From positions 1 through 26,300 of IMG/VR virus record IMGVR_UViG_3300017717_000062: a stretch of DNA of 26,300 bases, one strand, 5' to 3'. This DNA is from a virus. The notes under the pieces were generated by a model. It did no database searches, was not told the DNA's origin, and saw only the letters and a list, made by a program, of their open reading frames with translations. Of the stretch, positions 22,627 through 26,300 are shown piece after piece. The translations under genes were made by a program, and so were the position numbers. Every line of letters starts with the position of its first letter. The stretch's first letter is position 1.

Positions 22627-22992
22627 TTACTCCGCTGCTTTTAATTCCTCAATTAAATCTGATTTCTTTTTACGCCTATCGAGCTCTATGCCCATAGTGC
22701 GACCATGTTCTTCTAGCTGTATTTTAGTCATAGCTTCTAAGTCTATAGAAATTTCTTCAACAGGTTCTACAACCTCTTCTGCAATTTCTTCTATAACTTC
22801 TTCTACAACCGGTTCTTCTACAGGTGCAGGAGCCATTGCTGGAACTTCTGATTCTTGTACTTCTGTACAACCTGCTTGCAAACAAAGTAACCCCATGTCA
22901 TGTCCGACTTGTCTAGGTTCATTTGCTTGTAAATTAATACTTGCACCCCAAGTTGAGGCTACATACTTGTCTTCTTTTGATACTATCCACAT
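22627..22992 (-). CDS. Acidic HeH/SAP-domain-like small head protein
   Basis: The 121-residue protein has three parts. Residues 1-45 (MWIVSKEDKY, then GHDMGLLCLQAGCTEV) form a small folded start. Residues about 46-86 are an extremely acidic Glu/Val/Pro linker (EEPVVEEVIEEIAEEVVEPV). Residues about 87-121 (MTKIQLEEHGRTMGIELDRR and KKKSDLIEELKAAE) read as a helix-extension-helix or SAP/LEM-like fold, which in other proteins binds nucleic acid or protein. Similar small proteins with a terminal HeH domain occur after capsid genes of podoviruses. It is the first gene after the capsid and its 3' hairpin, and an AAGGAG box stands 8 nt before the ATG. Head completion or decoration is a guess from position. 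Confidence 0.65.
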   Translation of the reverse strand: MWIVSKEDKYVASTWGASINLQANEPRQVGHDMGLLCLQAGCTEVQESEVPAMAPAPVEEPVVEEVIEEIAEEVVEPVEEISIDLEAMTKIQLEEHGRTMGIELDRRKKKSDLIEELKAAE

Positions 22993-23010
22993 AATCTTTA
23001 CTCCTTAAAT

Positions 23011-23035
23011 ATGGGTGACTTTAAAAGCCACCCAT
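23011..23035 (-). terminator. Stem-loop after the capsid gene (possible terminator or mRNA 3' stabiliser)
   Basis: A near-perfect inverted repeat of 25 nt (ATGGGTGGC facing GTCACCCAT, one G-U pair, A/T-rich loop) lies 15 nt after the capsid stop codon, in the 57-bp gap before the next gene. The following RNA reads ATATTTAAGG, so the U-tract is weak. It may be an inefficient factor-independent terminator or an mRNA 3'-end stabiliser, as found after capsid genes of T7-like phages. The inverted repeat is certain; the role is inferred. Confidence 0.6.
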
Positions 23036-23049
23036 AAAATATACCACAA

Positions 23050-24195
23050 TTAGTATGCTACATCTAATCTAATAACACCAAAGTCTTCAGATTGTCCTGT
23101 GACATCTGAATGATACTTAGGCTTCTTAAGACCAAATATTTTACCAATTGAAATACCGTTCTGGTTTCCGTAGTCGAATGTATCTTCTACTATCTCTGGA
23201 GCACCAATATCAGCCATAGCTAATGCTTGAGCACCACAGAATAGACATGCAGATCCGTTTACGTCAGCGTTTGCACCCCATTTGTACCCAGCAGCTCCAG
23301 CATTACTTGAAGTACCTGCTGTTGCGCCAGTGGTGTTAAACACGTGTCTAAACTCGTGAACCATTATGCCATCAACCATTAGACTTGAAGAACCAGAGAA
23401 TAAGCTTGAACCAGGTCCTCTTACTCCAGCTTGTCTTACGTTAGCAAGAAAATCTGAATCGAGTTTTAGGTCGGCCATTACTTGAGGTGTTACAAATAAA
23501 TGATATGTTTCATCATTACCTGCGCCTCTCATTCCTCTGATGTACTGATCTTTAGCATAAGCTTTTAGATCAACAATACCACCATAGCTTAGTTTGTCGA
23601 CTGCAGCAGTTGCAGTAACATCACCAGCCACGATACCATTAGTAGCATCAAATCTTCTATGTCTATTAGAAGTTGGAGCGGATACATCTGAACCAAACGC
23701 TAAGTCATTTAGATTTTGACCTGAATTCATTGACGGTCTTAGACCACCATTGTTTTTCAAGTTATATCCAATACCACTTAAAGTAAGGAACGCTAATTGG
23801 TCCATTCTGTCAGCCATTGCATAAGCAAGAGCGTCTCTTGAATGTTCCCTAAAGTTCACAACTGATTTTTGATCAGCCAGTCTACCAGACAGTCTGTTCG
23901 CAAATCTTAGTTGATCGAGTCCTACGACTATGTCGAAAGCTCTTAGTGCCTCTTCATTTCCTTCGAGAGTGTTGTCTCCAACAATACCATCACCAGTCAT
24001 ATCGGCTAAAAGTGTTAATACAGCTCTAGCTCCTTTTTCTGATTGAGTAAGTTCAGATATAGTCTGAACCATTGCGTTAGATCCGCTACCCGCGAATTGG
24101 TTAATGAAAGACATATTTCTAGCTACACGCCAGAAATCACGAGACCAGATCGTTAATTGTTCACTGGTCAACGCAGCAAAGTTTGTATTTGCCAT
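23050..24195 (-). CDS. Major capsid protein, N4-gp56/DUF4043 family
   Basis: The 381-residue protein builds the icosahedral head. The N-terminus (FAALTSEQLTIWSRDFWRVA), ISELTQSEKGARAVLTLLAD and MTGDGIVGDNTLEGNEEAL (about 66-84) are the hallmark 'G.G..GD..LEGNEE.L' signature of N4 gp56-type (DUF4043) HK97-fold capsid proteins. Later segments LDQLRFANRLSGRLADQK, a basic/aromatic core and a long C-terminal domain with FVTPQVMADLK and IMVHEFRHVFNT also fit. It follows the scaffold-like gene across a 214-bp structured gap and has a clear AGGAG 7 nt before the ATG at 24195. Very high expression is expected. T7 gp10 is of a different sequence family, so the head module combines a T7-like order with an N4-type capsid. 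Confidence 0.9.
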   Translation of the reverse strand: MANTNFAALTSEQLTIWSRDFWRVARNMSFINQFAGSGSNAMVQTISELTQSEKGARAVLTLLADMTGDGIVGDNTLEGNEEALRAFDIVVGLDQLRFANRLSGRLADQKSVVNFREHSRDALAYAMADRMDQLAFLTLSGIGYNLKNNGGLRPSMNSGQNLNDLAFGSDVSAPTSNRHRRFDATNGIVAGDVTATAAVDKLSYGGIVDLKAYAKDQYIRGMRGAGNDETYHLFVTPQVMADLKLDSDFLANVRQAGVRGPGSSLFSGSSSLMVDGIMVHEFRHVFNTTGATAGTSSNAGAAGYKWGANADVNGSACLFCGAQALAMADIGAPEIVEDTFDYGNQNGISIGKIFGLKKPKYHSDVTGQSEDFGVIRLDVAY

Positions 24196-24202
24196 GATAA
24201 GT

Positions 24203-24207
24203 CTCCT
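24203..24207 (-). promoter_or_regulatory. Ribosome binding site of the capsid gene
   Basis: AGGAG at 24207-24203, 7 nt before the capsid ATG. It lies outside the structured RNA domain described at 24241-24376, about 34 nt after its closing helix. A weak A/T-only hairpin (TTAAT, loop AAAC, ATTAA) sits just upstream of it. Confidence 0.65.
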
Positions 24208-24240
24208 ATCATTAATGTTTATTAACCAGTCGACTTATTG

Positions 24241-24376
24241 GAGCGACTTTTATCCGTGTACCCTATTTCGTTGGGATAACGCTCTCGTTATTTGCGGACA
24301 CGACCCCGGTCAATTTAACGCCTTGGACGGGCGAATACGTATGTTTTACAGGAACGACCCTGGTAAGATATCGCTC
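24241..24376 (-). ncRNA. Predicted multi-branched structured RNA in the capsid mRNA leader
   Basis: This part of the 214-bp gap (24196-24409) is non-coding on the reading strand and, at about 49% G+C by my count, richer than its neighbours. On the minus-strand RNA I can pair: a closing helix P1 of 7 bp (GAGCGAU at 24376-24370 with GUCGCUC at 24247-24241); P2, 7 bp with one bulge and a six-base loop (24366-24346); P3, 4 bp (24333-24319); P4, 6 bp (24300-24295 with 24256-24251), which encloses P5, 6 bp with AGAG loop (24291-24276), and P6, 3 bp CCC/GGG (24275-24273 with 24263-24261). The P2 loop UCGUU can pair with AACGA in the P6 loop. I do not recognise a known family. A leader with a role in processing, stability or translation of capsid mRNA is inferred. 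Confidence 0.55.
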
Positions 24377-24409
24377 TTACGTGCGAACTTATTTTTAATA
24401 TACCACCAT

Positions 24410-25459
24410 TTATCCGAAATCGCCACGCATTCTGCTTAAAGTTTCAGAAGGCAAAGCATCGAACTCATCTACTGACATAGTGCTTACATCAAATTTTTTC
24501 TCTACTTTATTTTTACCTTTTAAAGCTGGTGGTTGTTTTTCAGCTGCTTTTAATTTATTTTTAGTATTAGCTACTTGTTTTTTCTGAGCTACTTGCTGTT
24601 GTACAGAGTCCGGTGCGTTTATAGGCGCCGGATCAATACTAGTAGGCATCAATAAATCTACTGCTTTTTGTAAAGCATCTGCGCCTTCATAGCCTTGAAT
24701 AATATAAGCATCTCTTAAACCTAACACTTCTTGAGTTTTAACTTCATCATACTGAGGACTGCCTTCATCTAAAATAGGATTGTTCTCTGCAACTTCGGCT
24801 GCTTTTTGTTGCAGACGCATAGTTTCTGTACTTTGTTGCACAGTCTGGCCCATTTGATTTTGCACTTCAAACATCATTGTCTGTTTTTCAGCTGCTCGTA
24901 TTTCTGCTCTTATTTTTGCAGCGTCAGTAGGTTGGCCATTTAAAATCATGTCTTGATACTCTAACTCTTTTGCTTCAAAGTCGAACTCTGGAGCTTTGTC
25001 TATTTTTTCAATAGGGTTAGATAACTCTTCTACTCTTTTAGCTAGTGCTTTTTGTTTTGCTAGGACTTCATCAAACCTAGACTTTGGAATCATAGGTTCT
25101 TTTGGCTCTTCAGGTCGTTCCTGTACTGGTTCAGTAGGTTGTTGTGTATCTCCTTCATCTTCTGCCAATACTGTTTCTTCTCCTGTATCTTCTTCGCTTT
25201 CGTCTGTTGCTTCAAGGACTTCCTCTTCTGCTTCCTCTTCAGACTCTTCAACTGGTTCTTCTTCAGCTTTAAGTTCTTCGACTTCTTCAATTTCGTCCTC
25301 CTTGGGAAATTCTACTTCTTCGTCAGGTGTGTCAAAGTTCATATCAACTTCGAATCCTTTTGCGTCTTCTTCAGTTTTTGCATCCGACCCTGGCATAGCG
25401 TCAAACAATATCTTGTCATCTGCTGTAGGGGCTTCAGTTTTTTTATTTTTTTTAGCCAT
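24410..25459 (-). CDS. Scaffolding/capsid assembly-like protein
   Basis: The 349-residue protein stands between portal and capsid genes, the usual place of the scaffold. It opens MAKKNKKTEAPTADDKILFD, then has a very acidic low-complexity stretch (residues about 30-120, runs of Glu with Asp, Pro and Val). The MIPKSRFDEVLAKQKALAKR segment (about 122-145) is a motif I know from podovirus scaffold-like proteins. After it come a helical Gln-rich middle, and a Lys-rich C-terminal end (KNKLKAAEKQPPALKGKNKV, then MSVDEFDALPSETLSRMRGDFG). An acidic body with a basic C-terminal capsid-binding end is the normal scaffold layout. Translation is favoured by AGGAGGT 7 nt before the ATG at 25459, located in the end of the portal gene. 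Its stop is followed by the 214-bp structured gap. Confidence 0.75.
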   Translation of the reverse strand: MAKKNKKTEAPTADDKILFDAMPGSDAKTEEDAKGFEVDMNFDTPDEEVEFPKEDEIEEVEELKAEEEPVEESEEEAEEEVLEATDESEEDTGEETVLAEDEGDTQQPTEPVQERPEEPKEPMIPKSRFDEVLAKQKALAKRVEELSNPIEKIDKAPEFDFEAKELEYQDMILNGQPTDAAKIRAEIRAAEKQTMMFEVQNQMGQTVQQSTETMRLQQKAAEVAENNPILDEGSPQYDEVKTQEVLGLRDAYIIQGYEGADALQKAVDLLMPTSIDPAPINAPDSVQQQVAQKKQVANTKNKLKAAEKQPPALKGKNKVEKKFDVSTMSVDEFDALPSETLSRMRGDFG

Positions 25460-25460
25460 A

Positions 25461-26300
25461 TTAATTACCTCCTGTAGGTTTCATGGCTGCAGCAGCCATT
25501 TTAGCAGCAGCTGCAGTATCACTTTGGTTCTTTCTCATTTCGTTAGTTAGTTGTGATAACCTTTCACGTAATTGAAGTTCCTCAGTCTTAGTTTGAATTT
25601 TACTCTGTAATTCAGCAACCTTCAACTGTGGATCAGCAGCAGTTGCTTGGGTTTTTGCTTGGTTAAGCTGTGCTTCAGTTTGTAATCTAGCGACTTCAGC
25701 CTCTAGTTTAGCTATCTCAAGCTGCGTGCTTCTGATCTGAGATTCCATTTGGAATTGTTGTAATTGTACTTGTTCTTCTGTTGGAGGAGCGGTGCCCTGC
25801 ATCTGTCTGATTCTTTCTGCAATATCAGCTTTACGAGATAGATGTGAATACTCAACAATTAAATCATCTGGAATTGGTACCCCAGCACTTCTAAGTTCAA
25901 TAGCTTCAGCAAACTGCATCTCATCAAAGTTATCCCTAGCTGGAGCCGTGCCAACTACAACATCATAATCCCCTAAGGTAAGGTCATTTATAATCTCACC
26001 TGCGGGAGTCATCTGGTTTACTTTTAATTTGTTTCTAGGTTTAAATGGATCAGACTCATCTGTAATTTGTATTACACGTTCTTCTGTATAATAAGCTTGT
26101 ATCATGTGCAAAACTTTTTCTGCTAAATATTGTCTAGTTTTTGCTAAATTATCTAAAGGTACTTGTAGCATTAAAGATCCGCTATTCTGTAAATTTTTGA
26201 TTGCCACTCCAGAAAGTTCTGGGCTGGTTTGGCCAAGCATCGCATCACCAATACCACTTATCTGTTTAATATTTGCAGAAGCTTTTTGTGCAATTCTATC
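25461..26300 (-). CDS. Portal protein, C-terminal part (partial)
   Basis: The frame is open from the right edge (first residues DRIAQKASANIKQISGIGDA) to the stop at 25461, giving 279 residues. The methionine at 26240 is internal, not a start. The phrase ISGIGDAMLGQTSPELSGVAIK is the characteristic end of the portal crown region in podovirus portals. It is followed by QNSGSLMLQVPLDNLAKTRQ, a beta-rich piece (NDLTLGDYDVVVGTAPARDN) and a long Gln/Glu-rich coiled coil (about residues 160-260 of the visible part), ending in an Ala-rich AAAAKMAAAAMKPTGGN tail. The portal is the 12-subunit DNA gate of the head. The scaffold gene's AGGAGGT lies in its last codons, and only one base separates the two genes. 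Confidence 0.8.
   Translation of the reverse strand, partial: DRIAQKASANIKQISGIGDAMLGQTSPELSGVAIKNLQNSGSLMLQVPLDNLAKTRQYLAEKVLHMIQAYYTEERVIQITDESDPFKPRNKLKVNQMTPAGEIINDLTLGDYDVVVGTAPARDNFDEMQFAEAIELRSAGVPIPDDLIVEYSHLSRKADIAERIRQMQGTAPPTEEQVQLQQFQMESQIRSTQLEIAKLEAEVARLQTEAQLNQAKTQATAADPQLKVAELQSKIQTKTEELQLRERLSQLTNEMRKNQSDTAAAAKMAAAAMKPTGGN
25467..25473 (-). promoter_or_regulatory. Full-consensus ribosome binding site of the scaffold gene
   Basis: AGGAGGT, the strongest Shine-Dalgarno sequence seen in the window, lies 7 nt before the ATG at 25459 and inside the last codons of the portal gene. It suggests high scaffold output relative to the portal, as head assembly requires. Confidence 0.7.

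Noticed and set aside
24261-24275. Hammerhead-ribozyme-like CGAAA in the capsid leader
   Set aside because: The required CUGANGA core is absent anywhere in the 214-bp gap, so a hammerhead cannot form.
24285-24313. Sigma-70-like promoter on the minus strand (TTGACC, 17-nt spacer, TAACGA) in the capsid leader
   Set aside because: The -35 box is good, but the -10 box matches the consensus at only two of six bases and lies inside helix P5; no second promoter supports it.
24104-24439. Plus-strand open frame of 111 codons across the capsid leader
   Set aside because: It spans the structured gap and the ends of two well supported minus-strand genes, has no recognisable product and no sign of independent expression.
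24996-25550. Plus-strand open frame of 184 codons rich in Ser
   Set aside because: It is the mirror of the Glu/Gln-rich scaffold and portal codons; low-complexity antisense of a real gene.
25461-26240. Separate 259-aa gene starting at the ATG at 26240
   Set aside because: The frame stays open to the window edge and the residues before that Met read as portal sequence, so this is the end of a longer gene.

Overview
The window looks like the structural half of a tailed, podovirus-type phage genome, most probably a marine or freshwater bacteriophage. It is AT-rich, almost wholly coding, and every supported gene reads leftward (minus strand). The tail proteins resemble those of cyanophages and pelagiphages: a tail protein opening with an SSGAISLNQIHVEAGG-type motif, fibre repeats of the GLDADLLDG type, and a DUF6447-like small protein. 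I see no integrase, tRNA, insertion sequence or CRISPR array, and no host gene from which a host could be named.

Layout in transcription order (right to left). Head module: C-terminal part of the portal protein (26300-25461), an acidic scaffolding-like protein (25459-24410), a 214-bp non-coding stretch that folds on paper into a multi-branched RNA, the N4-gp56/DUF4043-type major capsid protein (24195-23050), and a stem-loop (23035-23011). Neck module: a small acidic HeH/SAP-like protein (22992-22627), a DUF6682-type adaptor (22620-21895), a second connector-like protein (21892-21218) and a small GNAT/gp13-like protein (21249-20821). Ejection module: two small internal proteins (20821-20237 and 20247-19714), an 836-aa internal protein (19714-17204) and a 1973-aa giant with a HEIGH zinc-protease motif (17200-11279). 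Tail and adsorption module: a BppU-N-like Ig-fold protein (11265-10891), a 475-aa protein built of about nineteen 18-residue repeats (10891-9464), a 141-aa fibre-associated protein (9455-9030), a 2097-aa tail fibre ending in a peptidase S74 chaperone (9012-2719), a 94-aa protein (2716-2432) and a 388-aa protein with a C-terminal Hint autoprocessing domain (2427-1261). Lysis region: a DUF6447-like protein, a one-membrane-segment holin-like protein and a T4-type lysozyme (1212-254). The start of a probable tail nozzle protein (246-1) runs off the left edge.

The genes are packed with overlaps or gaps of a few bases, three junctions being TAATG stop-start fusions, so they are probably transcribed and translated as one late operon. 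The only gaps above 40 bp are the capsid leader (24196-24409), the capsid 3' hairpin region (22993-23049) and 1213-1260. The order portal, scaffold, capsid, connectors, internal proteins, fibre, lysis is T7-like in plan. The capsid protein is not of the T7 type, and the nozzle-like gene lies after the lysozyme rather than next to the adaptor.

Most worth following up: the structured RNA in front of the capsid gene, whose closing helix and possible loop-loop contact pair well by hand; the Hint domain at the very end of a tail protein; the 18-residue repeat protein; and the protease motif inside the giant ejection protein. All family names come from recognising sequence patterns, not from a database search.
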